Source: Rhabdothermincola sp037478855
GTDB lineage: Bacteria > Actinomycetota > Acidimicrobiia > Acidimicrobiales > Acidimicrobilacustridaceae
Direction of reading: 5' to 3'
NCBI GenBank assembly: GCA_037478855.1
Contig: JBBFLY010000023.1
Coordinates: 1 to 41,537, forward strand
Length of the DNA: 41,537 nt
In this document: positions 29,348 through 36,816 of the stretch, in pieces
How positions within the stretch are numbered: the stretch's first letter is position 1
Layout of the letters: every line of letters starts with the position of its first letter
Translations under genes and position numbers: made by a program
The notes under the pieces: generated by a model
Databases searched by the model: none
What the model was told of the DNA's origin: nothing
What the model saw: the letters and a program-made list of their open reading frames with translations, nothing else

Positions 29348-31726
29348 GTGGAGGACATCGCCGACGCGCAGCCGGCATCGGGGCTCACCAGCGCCGAGGT
29401 CGAGGAGCGTCGAGCCAGGGGTCTCACCAACGACGTCCCCGACCCGACGAGCCGGACGGTCGGGCAGATCATCCGAGCGAACGTCCTCACCCCGTTCAAC
29501 CTCCTGCTCGGCAGCCTGCTGCTCGTGATCCTCGCCGTGCGCGAGTACCGCGACGCGCTCTTCGGGATCGTCCTGGTGACCAACGCGCTCATCGGCATCA
29601 TCCAGGAGACCCGGTCGAAGCGGGCGCTCGACCGGCTCGCGTTGCTGAACCAGCCTCGGATCACCGTGCTGCGGGACGGCCGGTCGGTGGCCGTCTCACC
29701 CAGGGATCTGGTCCTCGACGACGTGATCGTGCTGAGCCCGGGCGATCAGATCACCGTCGACGGCACGGTCGTCGACGCGACCGGGCTGGAGATCGACGAG
29801 TCACTGCTCACGGGGGAGGCCGACCCGGTCGACAAGTCGGTGGGCGATCCGGTGATGTCGGGAAGCTTCGTCGCCGCGGGGAGCGGGCGCATCCGCGCCA
29901 CGGCCGTTGGTGTCGAGTCCTACGCCTACCGTCTGAGCAGCGAGGCGCGCCGCTTCTCGCTTGTGCGCTCCGAGCTGCGGGACGGCATCAACCGCATCAT
30001 CAGGTTCGTCGGTTGGCTGATGATCCCCACCGCGCTGCTCCTGATCAGCGCGCAGGTCCGCGCCGATGAGGACCTCGTCTCCGCGGTGCAGGGGTCGGTG
30101 GCCGGACTGGTGGCGATGGTGCCCGAGGGACTCGTGCTGCTCACGAGCATCGCGTTCGCGGTGGGCGCCACCAGGCTGGCCCGCCGCCAGGTGCTCACCC
30201 AGGAGCTGGCGGCCATCGAGGGTCTGGCCCGCGTCGATGTGATCTGTCTCGACAAGACCGGGACCCTCACCGAGGGCGAGCTGACGCTCGCCACCGTCGA
30301 GCATCTGGCCGGCGAAGACGTGGGTGCCGAGGCGGCGCTCGCAGCGATCGCCGCGGCCGACGAGCACCCGAACCCGAGCCTGCTCGCGCTGCACGCCGCG
30401 TTCCCGAACCCCCCAGGTTGGAAGCTCACCGACTCGGTGCCGTTCTCCTCCGCACGCAAGTGGAGCGCAGCCGTCTTCGAGGACCATGGCTGCTGGTACC
30501 TCGGCGCACCCGACATCCTGCTCACCCGGGCGGCGAGCCTCGCTGATGCACCTGAACGGATCCAGCACCATGCGCAGCGCGGTCGCCGGGTGCTCATGCT
30601 CGCCCGGTCGCCTGCGGGACTTCGCGGCGAGGAGCTCGCTGATGGGCTCGTCCCGATCGCGCTCATCGTGCTGGAGGAGAAGATCCGCGATGCGGCACCG
30701 GGGATGATCCGCTACTTCGAGGATCAGCAGGTGACCGTGAAGGTGATCTCCGGAGACAACCCCGTGACCGTCGCCGCCGTCGCGCAGCGGGTTGGCGTCA
30801 CCGGCGCGTCGCAGGCCTTCGACGCCCGATTCCTGCCGGAAGACCCGGACGACCTGATGCGGGTGATGGAGGAGCACGCGGTGTTCGGTCGGGTGACCCC
30901 CCAGCAGAAACGGGCCATGGTCCACGCTCTGCAGGCCGCCGGGCACACCGTAGCCATGACCGGCGACGGTGTGAACGACACCCTCGCCCTGAAGGACGCC
31001 GACATCGGGGTCGCCATGGGCACCGGCAGCCAGGCAGCCCGCGCCGTGGCCCGGTTCGTCCTGCTCGGCAACGACTTCGCGCTCTTCCCGTCGGTGGTGA
31101 ACGAAGGGCGACGGGTGATCGCCAACGTCGAACGGGTCGCCAACCTCTTCCTCACCAAGACCTTCTACGCCATGTTGCTCGGGTTGGCTGTTGGCGTCGC
31201 AGGGCTGCCGTTCCCCTTCATCCCCCGACACTTCACGATCATCTCGAGCCTCACCATCGGCATCCCCGGGTTCTTCCTCGCACTGGCACCGAACGCCCGT
31301 CGAGCCCGACCGAACTTCCTGGCACGCGTGCTGCGCTTCGCCGTCCCAGCCGGCTTCGTCGCATCGGTCGCGACCCTCACCGCCTACCAGGTGGCGAGAG
31401 CGGTCGAAGACCTCGAGGTTCCCGTCGCCCGCACGGTCGCGGTGATCGTGCTCTTCACCGTGGCCTTCTGGGTGCTCGCCATCCTCGCCCGGCCGTTCAA
31501 CCGGCTGCGCGCGGGCCTGCTCGGTGCGATGGCAGGTGCGTTCTTCCTCGCGCTGGCCCTTCCTCAGGCGCGCGCCTACTTCGAGCTCCCGCTGCCGCCG
31601 ATGGATGCACTGCTGGTGGCGGTCGGCCTGGGCGCCGCGGCATGCGGGACCCTCGAGCTGGGTTGGCGTCTGGCAGGCTGGGTCGACCGCAACACGTCGA
31701 TCAACCTAGAGCTGGCTGCCCGTTGA
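29348..31726 (+). CDS. P-type ATPase, CtpE-like cation transporter
   Basis: The 792-residue membrane pump has the P-type layout: actuator domain with the LTGEADPV form of TGES (about residue 157), membrane motif MVPEGLVLLTS, phosphorylation site D302 in CLDKTGTLTEGE, and the hinge MTGDGVNDTLALKDADIGVAMG near residue 538. About ten membrane helices are present. PEGLVLLTS and the overall size resemble Mycobacterium CtpE, a calcium-uptake ATPase, rather than the heavy-metal type (no CPx). It ends the operon of the acidic protein, hibernation factor and stress protein; in mycobacteria CtpF occupies a comparable place in the DosR regulon. The start is GTG 29348, 43 nt after the stress protein stop. 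Confidence 0.92.
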   Translation: MEDIADAQPASGLTSAEVEERRARGLTNDVPDPTSRTVGQIIRANVLTPFNLLLGSLLLVILAVREYRDALFGIVLVTNALIGIIQETRSKRALDRLALLNQPRITVLRDGRSVAVSPRDLVLDDVIVLSPGDQITVDGTVVDATGLEIDESLLTGEADPVDKSVGDPVMSGSFVAAGSGRIRATAVGVESYAYRLSSEARRFSLVRSELRDGINRIIRFVGWLMIPTALLLISAQVRADEDLVSAVQGSVAGLVAMVPEGLVLLTSIAFAVGATRLARRQVLTQELAAIEGLARVDVICLDKTGTLTEGELTLATVEHLAGEDVGAEAALAAIAAADEHPNPSLLALHAAFPNPPGWKLTDSVPFSSARKWSAAVFEDHGCWYLGAPDILLTRAASLADAPERIQHHAQRGRRVLMLARSPAGLRGEELADGLVPIALIVLEEKIRDAAPGMIRYFEDQQVTVKVISGDNPVTVAAVAQRVGVTGASQAFDARFLPEDPDDLMRVMEEHAVFGRVTPQQKRAMVHALQAAGHTVAMTGDGVNDTLALKDADIGVAMGTGSQAARAVARFVLLGNDFALFPSVVNEGRRVIANVERVANLFLTKTFYAMLLGLAVGVAGLPFPFIPRHFTIISSLTIGIPGFFLALAPNARRARPNFLARVLRFAVPAGFVASVATLTAYQVARAVEDLEVPVARTVAVIVLFTVAFWVLAILARPFNRLRAGLLGAMAGAFFLALALPQARAYFELPLPPMDALLVAVGLGAAACGTLELGWRLAGWVDRNTSINLELAAR

Positions 31727-31745
31727 CCGGCTCGACCAGGCCGGC

Positions 31746-32405
31746 TCAGCGCCCGGCGTAGCCCCGACGCTGCCGCTCCGCGAGCCGTGCTGCGTAGACC
31801 GCCGCCTCCGTGCGACGCTGCATGCCCATCTTCGACAGAAGGTTCGACACGTAGTTCTTCACGGTCTTCTCCGCCAGGTACATCCGCTCCGCGATCTCGC
31901 GGTTGGTGAGACCCTCGGCCAGCAGGTCGAGGATGCGTCGCTCCTGGTCGGTGAGCGACTCGACCCGTTCGTCATCGGGTGAGCCGTTGCGAAGCCGGTC
32001 GAGAACTCTGGCCGTGACGGACGGGTCCAGCAGCGACTGGCCCGAGGCCACCGCCCTCACCGCGTCGACGAGCTCCGAGGCGCGGATCTGCTTGAGGACG
32101 TAGCCGGCAGCCCCCGCCATGATGGCGTCGAAGAGAGCCTCGTCGTCCGCGTAGGACGTGAGCATCAGGCACTGGAGCTGCGGCATCTTCGACCGCACCT
32201 CTCGACAGACCTCCACGCCGTCACCGTCGGGCAGACGCACATCGAGGACCGCCACATCAGGGCTGGTGGCCGGAATGCGCCGCAACGCATCCTCTGCAGT
32301 GCTGGCCTCGCCGACCACCTCCATGTCACCCGCACCCTCGAGCAGCTCGCGCAGACCACGACGCACGATCTCGTGGTCGTCGAGCAGGAACACACGGATC
32401 GGCAC
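31746..32405 (-). CDS. devR: Response regulator of the NarL/LuxR family, DosR/DevR-like
   Basis: The 219-residue protein has a receiver with the acidic pair (LLDDHEIV), phosphoacceptor D55 (VAVLDVRLPDGDG), T83 and K105. Its C-terminal HTH (LTDQERRILDLLAEGLTNREIAERMYLAEKTVKNYVSNLLSKMGMQRRTEAAVYAARL) matches what I recall of mycobacterial DosR almost residue for residue in the recognition helix region, EKTVKNYVS. In Mycobacterium DosR is activated by the heme kinases DosS/DosT under hypoxia, NO or CO. No such kinase is in the window. GTG 32405 is the start; the second PNPOx gene lies 58 nt upstream on the same strand. Confidence 0.88.
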   Translation of the reverse strand: MPIRVFLLDDHEIVRRGLRELLEGAGDMEVVGEASTAEDALRRIPATSPDVAVLDVRLPDGDGVEVCREVRSKMPQLQCLMLTSYADDEALFDAIMAGAAGYVLKQIRASELVDAVRAVASGQSLLDPSVTARVLDRLRNGSPDDERVESLTDQERRILDLLAEGLTNREIAERMYLAEKTVKNYVSNLLSKMGMQRRTEAAVYAARLAERQRRGYAGR

Positions 32406-32463
32406 CCGACCATTCTGCCCGATGGCCTGCTCTTGCGCGGGCACGGCCAGCGGCCCCACCGGG

Positions 32464-32931
32464 TCAGGTCTGGCCGCTGCAACCGAGATGGTGGTGCTCG
32501 AGCGCCCCTTGCCCGTACCACCCACCGATCCGGCGACCGGTGACGAGATCGGTGCTGATGGCTACCCAGTGGTCGCTCTGGTCGCTCGCCCACGGCCGGA
32601 GCGGGAGCCGGCGGAGTCGGCCGATCTCCTCTGGATCGGTGATGAGGGAGGACACCCCCCGCACCAGCACCGACCAACCGGTGTGGCTGATCGGATCGAT
32701 GCGGTCGGCCTCGAACGCGACGATCGCCCCGAGGAGAGCGGCGCGCAGCTTGCCGCCCTCCGAGGTTCGGATGACGATGCGGTTGCGCTCGGCGTCGTAC
32801 GCGAAGTTGACCGGCAGCACGACCGGCAGCGCATTGACCGACAGGCCGACCCGCCCCACCGGCACGGTGCGCAGGAGCCCCAGGCACTCGGCCCGGTCGA
32901 GGATCTCCATCCCGTTGCGATCCTGTTCCAC
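32464..32931 (-). CDS. Second PNPOx-family protein, paralog of the 26933 gene
   Basis: The 155-residue split-barrel protein has LDRAECLGLLRTVPVGRVGLSVNALPVVLPVNFAYDAERNRIVIRTSEGGKLRAALLGAIVAFEADRIDPISHTGWSVLVRG and RLRRLPLRPWASD, closely matching the paralog at 26933 in order and motifs. Its extra tail (GGWYGQGALEHHHLGCSGQT) is rich in His. The cofactor is likely FMN, F420 or heme. GTG 32931 is used; ATG 32910 is possible. It is upstream of the response regulator and divergent from the tandem stress protein, with a strong DosR-box-like site between. Confidence 0.86.
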   Translation of the reverse strand: MEQDRNGMEILDRAECLGLLRTVPVGRVGLSVNALPVVLPVNFAYDAERNRIVIRTSEGGKLRAALLGAIVAFEADRIDPISHTGWSVLVRGVSSLITDPEEIGRLRRLPLRPWASDQSDHWVAISTDLVTGRRIGGWYGQGALEHHHLGCSGQT

Positions 32932-32968
32932 CGCAGTCGATCCTGCGGGCTCTCGGGCGCCAGCTGGT

Positions 32969-32983
32969 AGGGCCGAACGTCAC
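32969..32983. promoter_or_regulatory. Best DosR-box-like site, between the PNPOx/devR and USP genes
   Basis: On the minus strand GTGACGTTCGGCCCT, 13 of 15 positions identical to the DosR-box form GGGACTTTCGGCCCT. It lies 38 nt before the PNPOx start and about 56 nt before the stress protein start. CGTCAC at 32978-32983 and GTGACG at 32992-32997 also form an inverted repeat. Confidence 0.6.
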
Positions 32984-33024
32984 TGCGGGCCGTGACGGAG
33001 GGAGCCCTGCGGAGTGGCGCCCAC

Positions 33025-33030
33025 TACGCT
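33025..33030 (+). promoter_or_regulatory. -10 element (TACGCT) before the tandem USP gene
   Basis: TACGCT lies 8 nt upstream of ATG 33039. GGAGG lies in the short gap too, so the start codon has both a leaderless-type spacing and a weak ribosome site. Confidence 0.45.
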
Positions 33031-33038
33031 CCGGAGGC

Positions 33039-33872
33039 ATGTACCAGACGGTGGTGGTGCCTCTCGACGGTTCGGAGCTCGCCGAGCGGGCCCTCGGTCC
33101 AGCCACCGCGGTGGCCCGGGCGGCGGGGGCGGCGGTGCAGCTCCTGCGCGTCGCCAGCAGCCGGGAGGCGAAGGAAGCGCACGACTACCTCGAGGGATGG
33201 GCGGCGCGGCTGGACGTCCCGTGCCGGCCGCCATACGTGATCGAAGCCGACTGGGCCGCCGAGTGCATCGCCAACGCAGCGGAGGAACCAGGCTCCCTCG
33301 TCTGCATGACCAGCCACGGCAAGGGTGGGATCCGACGCCTGCTGCTCGGCTCGGTGGCCGAGGACGTGCTTCGTCTCAGCCGCCGTGCGGTGCTGGTGGT
33401 CGGCCCGGAGCTGGCGAGCGACCGGGTGACGCTCGAGGGCGGCAAGCTCCTGGTCTGCACCGACGGCTCGGAGCTCTCCGAGTCCATCCTCCCCGTGGCC
33501 GAGCAGTGGGTCACCAGCTTCGGCATGGAGCCCTGGGTCACCACCGTGGTCGATCCGGACGCGCCCACCCGGGCGGCTGGTCCGGAGCCGGTCTCCGACA
33601 CGGTCGACTCCATGCACGTCGAGCGCATCGCCCGTGAGCTCGGGGCCGGCGCCACCGGTGGCTGGGAGGTGCTCTACGACGGTGCGCCGGCAGACACCAT
33701 CGTCGAGTTCGCAGCCCGCCTCCCGGCGACCATCGTGGCGATGGCCACGCACGGCACCACCGGGCTAGCCCGGGTGGCGATCGGCAGCGTCGCCGCCGAC
33801 GTGCTGCGGCATGCACCCTGTCCGGTCCTGCTGCTGCGCCCTCAGGGCCTGGACGGAGACGACGCGCGGTAG
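33039..33872 (+). CDS. Tandem universal stress protein (two UspA domains)
   Basis: The 277-residue protein carries two UspA domains: residues about 1-135, starting TVVVPLDGSELAERAL and ending near SHGKGGIRRLLLGSVAEDV, and residues about 145-270, starting LLVCTDGSELSESIL and ending ATHGTTGLARVAIGSVAADVLRHAPCPVLLL. Both have G-x2-G-x9-GS-type ATP-binding loops, the second closer to the canonical form. Tandem-domain USPs are a hallmark of mycobacterial dormancy regulons (for example Rv1996, Rv2005c). It is divergent from the PNPOx-response regulator pair with a DosR-box-like site in between. Confidence 0.92.
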   Translation: MYQTVVVPLDGSELAERALGPATAVARAAGAAVQLLRVASSREAKEAHDYLEGWAARLDVPCRPPYVIEADWAAECIANAAEEPGSLVCMTSHGKGGIRRLLLGSVAEDVLRLSRRAVLVVGPELASDRVTLEGGKLLVCTDGSELSESILPVAEQWVTSFGMEPWVTTVVDPDAPTRAAGPEPVSDTVDSMHVERIARELGAGATGGWEVLYDGAPADTIVEFAARLPATIVAMATHGTTGLARVAIGSVAADVLRHAPCPVLLLRPQGLDGDDAR

Positions 33873-33947
33873 CGTCCGACCGGCTCGTCCGCCGACGCCA
33901 CCTGAGCGCGGCGGAGCCGCTCGATCCGGATCTGACCGCCGAGGCCG

Positions 33948-34784
33948 TCAGCCCCTCGGGACCCGACCCTCGACCGCGTCATCTCCGAACAGCGCGCGGG
34001 CGACCGGTTCGTAGTTCGGCCCCCGGCGCAGGTGGTGACCGCCGTCGACGTTGATCGTCGCACCGGTGATCCAGCTCGACTCCGGCCCGAGCAGGAACCG
34101 CACCAGCGCGGCCACGTCGTCAACGGTGCCGATCCGCCGCACCGGCATCTGGTCGAGGTAGTCGGTGCGGGTCTGCTCGTCGCCCACGACGAAGCTGACC
34201 AGGTCGGTGTCCACCAGGCCCGGCTGCACGGAGTTGACCCGCACGCCAGCCACCCCAAGCTCGTCGGCGGTCACCCGCACCAGCATGTCGATCGCCGCCT
34301 TGCTGACGCAGTAGGGCCCCATGAACCGGTGGGTGACCACACCGGCGATCGAGGAGATGGCGACCATCGCCCCACCGCCGCTGGCGCTGATGGCCGCCCC
34401 CGCGTGCTTGAAGGTGAGGAACGTGCCGGTCGTGTTGGTCGCGAGGATCCCTTCCCACTCCTCGACGGAGGTGGTGAGGATCGGCCCCAGCCCGCCCCTG
34501 CCGGCGGCGGCCACGGCGAGATGCAGGCCGTCCCGTGGCGCCGCGGCGACGTCAACCGCCGCCCGCACCTGCTCCTCGTCAGCGACGTCACACACCACCC
34601 ACTGCACGGAAGCCCCCTCAGGCGCCTCGACCTCCAACGCCGCGGCGGCGTCCCGTAGCCGCGCTTCGGTCCGGCCCGCGATGGTCACCGTCGCGCCGTC
34701 GCGCAGCAGGAACCGGGCGCACTGCAGGCCGATGCCACTCCCCCCGCCCGTGATCAGCGCCGCCTGCCCCGACAACGTGCTCAT
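33948..34784 (-). CDS. SDR family oxidoreductase
   Basis: The 278-residue short-chain dehydrogenase has ALITGGGSGIGLQCARFLLRDG, LAVAAAGRGGLGPI, the active-site Ser in AISSIAGVV and the Tyr-Lys pair in MGPYCVSKAAIDM, then VRVNSVQPGLVDTD and ITGATINVDGGHHLRRGP. The NNAG motif is replaced by AAAGRG, a known variation. The ending RRGPNYEPVARALFGDDA is common in actinobacterial members of unknown substrate. The ATG at 34784 is used; earlier in-frame codons overlap the DNA ligase gene. It is probably monocistronic, divergent from the ligase. Confidence 0.88.
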   Translation of the reverse strand: MSTLSGQAALITGGGSGIGLQCARFLLRDGATVTIAGRTEARLRDAAAALEVEAPEGASVQWVVCDVADEEQVRAAVDVAAAPRDGLHLAVAAAGRGGLGPILTTSVEEWEGILATNTTGTFLTFKHAGAAISASGGGAMVAISSIAGVVTHRFMGPYCVSKAAIDMLVRVTADELGVAGVRVNSVQPGLVDTDLVSFVVGDEQTRTDYLDQMPVRRIGTVDDVAALVRFLLGPESSWITGATINVDGGHHLRRGPNYEPVARALFGDDAVEGRVPRG

Positions 34785-34823
34785 GCGCACCCCACCTCCC
34801 CGACTCGGCTGTCCGGCGAAACC

Positions 34824-34829
34824 TACGCT
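34824..34829 (+). promoter_or_regulatory. -10 element (TACGCT) before the DNA ligase gene
   Basis: TACGCT lies 6 nt upstream of GTG 34836 with no ribosome binding site, implying a leaderless mRNA. Confidence 0.5.
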
Positions 34830-34835
34830 GTCGGG

Positions 34836-35813
34836 GTGGGCGGCACCACTCCCGAGCGCCTCGAGCCGATGCGTGCCGTGCTGGTCGCAGACGTCCCGCC
34901 CGATGACGAGAACTGGTCCTACGAGATCAAGTGGGATGGCATGCGGGCCATCGCCGTCATCGAGGGCGGCACGCTGCGCCTCCACACCGCCAACCTCCTC
35001 GACGCGACCGACCGGTTCCCCGAGCTGCAGGGGCTCGCGTCGGCAGTTGCCCCCCACGATGCAGTGCTGGACGGCGAAGTCGTCGCTCTGAACGAACGGG
35101 GCGTCCCCGACTTCGGCCGGCTCCAACCCCGAATGCAGGCCCGCTCGGCGCGAGCGATCCGGGAGGCCAGTCAGCGCCAACCGGTCGTGTACGTGCTGTT
35201 CGACCTGCTAGCGCTCGATGGTGAGGACCTCACCCCACTGCCGTATGAGCAGCGCCGGGCGCAGCTGCAGCAGCTGGTGTCCCCCGGCCCGGCCTGGCGG
35301 GTCACGGAGGCCTGGACCGGCGGCGGAAGGGAGCTCCTCGAGGTCATGCGCGAACGCGGCATGGAAGGACTCATCGCCAAGCGACTGGGCAGCCGCTACG
35401 AGCCGGGCAGACGTTCGACCGCCTGGCGGAAGCTGAAGGTCCGCCAGCAGCAGGAGCTCGTCGTCGGGGGCTGGCTTCCCGGCAACCGAGCGCGGGCATC
35501 CACCTTCGGTTCGCTGCTCGTCGGCTACTTCGACGGCCCATCGCTGCGCTATGCCGGACGGGTCGGCACCGGGTTCAGCGATGACGAGCTCCGCCGACTG
35601 CGCGAGCTGCTCGAATCGCTGGCGACCGAGCACTGCCCGTTCGATCCGCCACCACCGGCTCCGGTGCGACGGGAGGCCCGCTGGGTCGAACCGGAGCTGG
35701 TGGTGGAGGTCGCCTTCCGAGAGTGGACGGCGGAGGGGCTGCTCCGCCAACCCGCGTATCTCGGGCAGCGCATCGACAAGCCGGCGCGAGAGGTCGTGCG
35801 CGAGCGGGCCTGA
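34836..35813 (+). CDS. Stand-alone ATP-dependent DNA ligase (LigC/LigD-ligase type)
   Basis: The 325-residue protein has the nucleotidyltransferase motifs of ATP-dependent ligases: motif I YEIKWDGMR with catalytic K32, motif III VVYVLFDLLALDG, motif IV EGLIAKR and motif V WRKLKVRQQQELVVGG, followed by an OB-fold (LLVGYFDGPSLRYAGRVGTGF) and VEVAFREWTAEGLLRQPAYL. It matches the ligase domain of LigD, or the independent LigC of mycobacteria. No Ku, polymerase or nuclease gene is adjacent, so a role in NHEJ or repair remains open. GTG 34836 is close to a -10 element; ATG 34869 is the next alternative start. Confidence 0.93.
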   Translation: MGGTTPERLEPMRAVLVADVPPDDENWSYEIKWDGMRAIAVIEGGTLRLHTANLLDATDRFPELQGLASAVAPHDAVLDGEVVALNERGVPDFGRLQPRMQARSARAIREASQRQPVVYVLFDLLALDGEDLTPLPYEQRRAQLQQLVSPGPAWRVTEAWTGGGRELLEVMRERGMEGLIAKRLGSRYEPGRRSTAWRKLKVRQQQELVVGGWLPGNRARASTFGSLLVGYFDGPSLRYAGRVGTGFSDDELRRLRELLESLATEHCPFDPPPPAPVRREARWVEPELVVEVAFREWTAEGLLRQPAYLGQRIDKPAREVVRERA

Positions 35814-35845
35814 ACGACCGGAAGGGCCACGAAGGGCGCCTCCCG

Positions 35846-36250
35846 ATGCGCGATGCTGGCAGCGTGCGAGGCCGGCTGGAGGGTGACGAGCTGCGACTCG
35901 TCATCCCGGCTGCCGCCCACTACAGCCGTGTCGCCCGGGTGGCGGTCTCCGGGCTCGGAGCACGGCTCGGACTGCGGTTCGCACAGATCGAAGATCTGCG
36001 CCTCGCGGTCGACGAGACGCTCATCCTCCTGCTCCGACCGGAGGGGGCCTCCGGCAACGTGGTTTTCACCTTCCACATCGCTCAACACGAGCTGACCATC
36101 GATGCGGCGACCACCGCCGGGAGCGACCAGCACTGGCTCGACGCGGGTGCGCGAGCGCGGTTCGAGCAACTCGTGGGCCCGGTCGTCGATGCGTACGAGA
36201 TCGACGAGGAAGGCACACGGGTTCACCTGGTGAAAGCCCTCCCCACCTGA
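35846..36250 (+). CDS. RsbW-like anti-sigma factor / HATPase-domain protein
   Basis: The 134-residue protein has the pattern of SpoIIAB/RsbW-type anti-sigma kinases: an N-terminal strand LEGDELRLVIPAAAHYSRVARVAVSGLGARLGLRFAQIEDLRLAVDETLILLL, then NVVFTFHIAQHELTIDAATTAG, and the C-terminal helix and strand QLVGPVVDAYEIDEEGTRVHLVKAL. The N-box normally has Glu plus Asn for ATP-Mg binding; here AVDETLILLL has the Glu but no Asn, and the G1/G2 loops are not evident. Kinase activity is therefore doubtful and it may act by binding only. No sigma factor or STAS antagonist gene is adjacent. ATG 35846 is used; GTG 35864 is an alternative. Confidence 0.75.
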   Translation: MRDAGSVRGRLEGDELRLVIPAAAHYSRVARVAVSGLGARLGLRFAQIEDLRLAVDETLILLLRPEGASGNVVFTFHIAQHELTIDAATTAGSDQHWLDAGARARFEQLVGPVVDAYEIDEEGTRVHLVKALPT

Positions 36251-36305
36251 CCGAACGGATCCACCTGACCGACCTGACCCGGGTATCGATGCCGGTACCG
36301 GAGGC

Positions 36306-36743
36306 TCAGCGCCCGGTGTGACCGAACCCGCCGTCGCCCCGGTGCGAGCCGTCCAGCTCGTCCACCACGTCGAACACGACGTGCTCCACACGCTGGATCA
36401 CGAGCTGGGCGATGCGCTCACCCCGGCGGACCTCGAAGTCCTCGACGGGGTCGGTGTTCACGAGCAGGACCTTCAGCTCGCCGCGATAGCCGCTGTCGAT
36501 CAGGCCAGGGGTGTTCAGACAGGTCACCCCGTGGTGGAGCGCCAGCCCGCTGCGGGGCTGGATGAACCCGGCGAACCCCTCCGGGATGGCGATGGCCACT
36601 CCGCAGGGGACCAGTGCCCGACCACCTCCGGCCCTGATCACGGCGGGCTCACGGGCCACCAGGTCGAGCCCCGCGTCACCCGGGCGGGCATAGGCCGGAA
36701 GCGGCAGCTCGGCATCGAGGCGAACCAGCGGGATGCGCAGCAC
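36306..36743 (-). CDS. dut: dUTP diphosphatase
   Basis: The 145-residue protein has the five trimeric dUTPase motifs: GDAGLDLVA (1), IQPRSGLALHHGVT (2), NTPGLIDSGYRGELKVLLVN (3), RRGERIAQLVIQ (4) and GDGGFGHTGR at the C-terminus (5). It splits dUTP to dUMP and diphosphate, keeping uracil out of DNA and supplying dTMP synthesis. Length is normal. GTG 36743 follows a -10 element by 8 nt. It is divergent from the Wzz gene, with only 73 nt between. Confidence 0.95.
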   Translation of the reverse strand: MLRIPLVRLDAELPLPAYARPGDAGLDLVAREPAVIRAGGGRALVPCGVAIAIPEGFAGFIQPRSGLALHHGVTCLNTPGLIDSGYRGELKVLLVNTDPVEDFEVRRGERIAQLVIQRVEHVVFDVVDELDGSHRGDGGFGHTGR

Positions 36744-36751
36744 GACCGCGC

Positions 36752-36757
36752 AGGCTA
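36752..36757 (-). promoter_or_regulatory. -10 element (TAGCCT) before dut
   Basis: TAGCCT on the minus strand, 8 nt before GTG 36743, leaderless spacing. Confidence 0.5.
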
Positions 36758-36803
36758 GGCGCGCCGCGCGCCACCCGGGCACGGCACACCCACCCGGCGC
36801 GTC

Positions 36804-36809
36804 TAGCAT
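36804..36809 (+). promoter_or_regulatory. -10 element (TAGCAT) before the polysaccharide operon
   Basis: TAGCAT lies 7 nt upstream of ATG 36817. The first gene of the operon would be translated from a leaderless mRNA. Confidence 0.5.
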
Positions 36810-36816
36810 TCGCCCG

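Noticed and set aside
34836..35813. Ku-LigD non-homologous end joining operon
   Set aside because: Only the ligase domain is present; neither Ku nor the polymerase/nuclease domain is encoded nearby.
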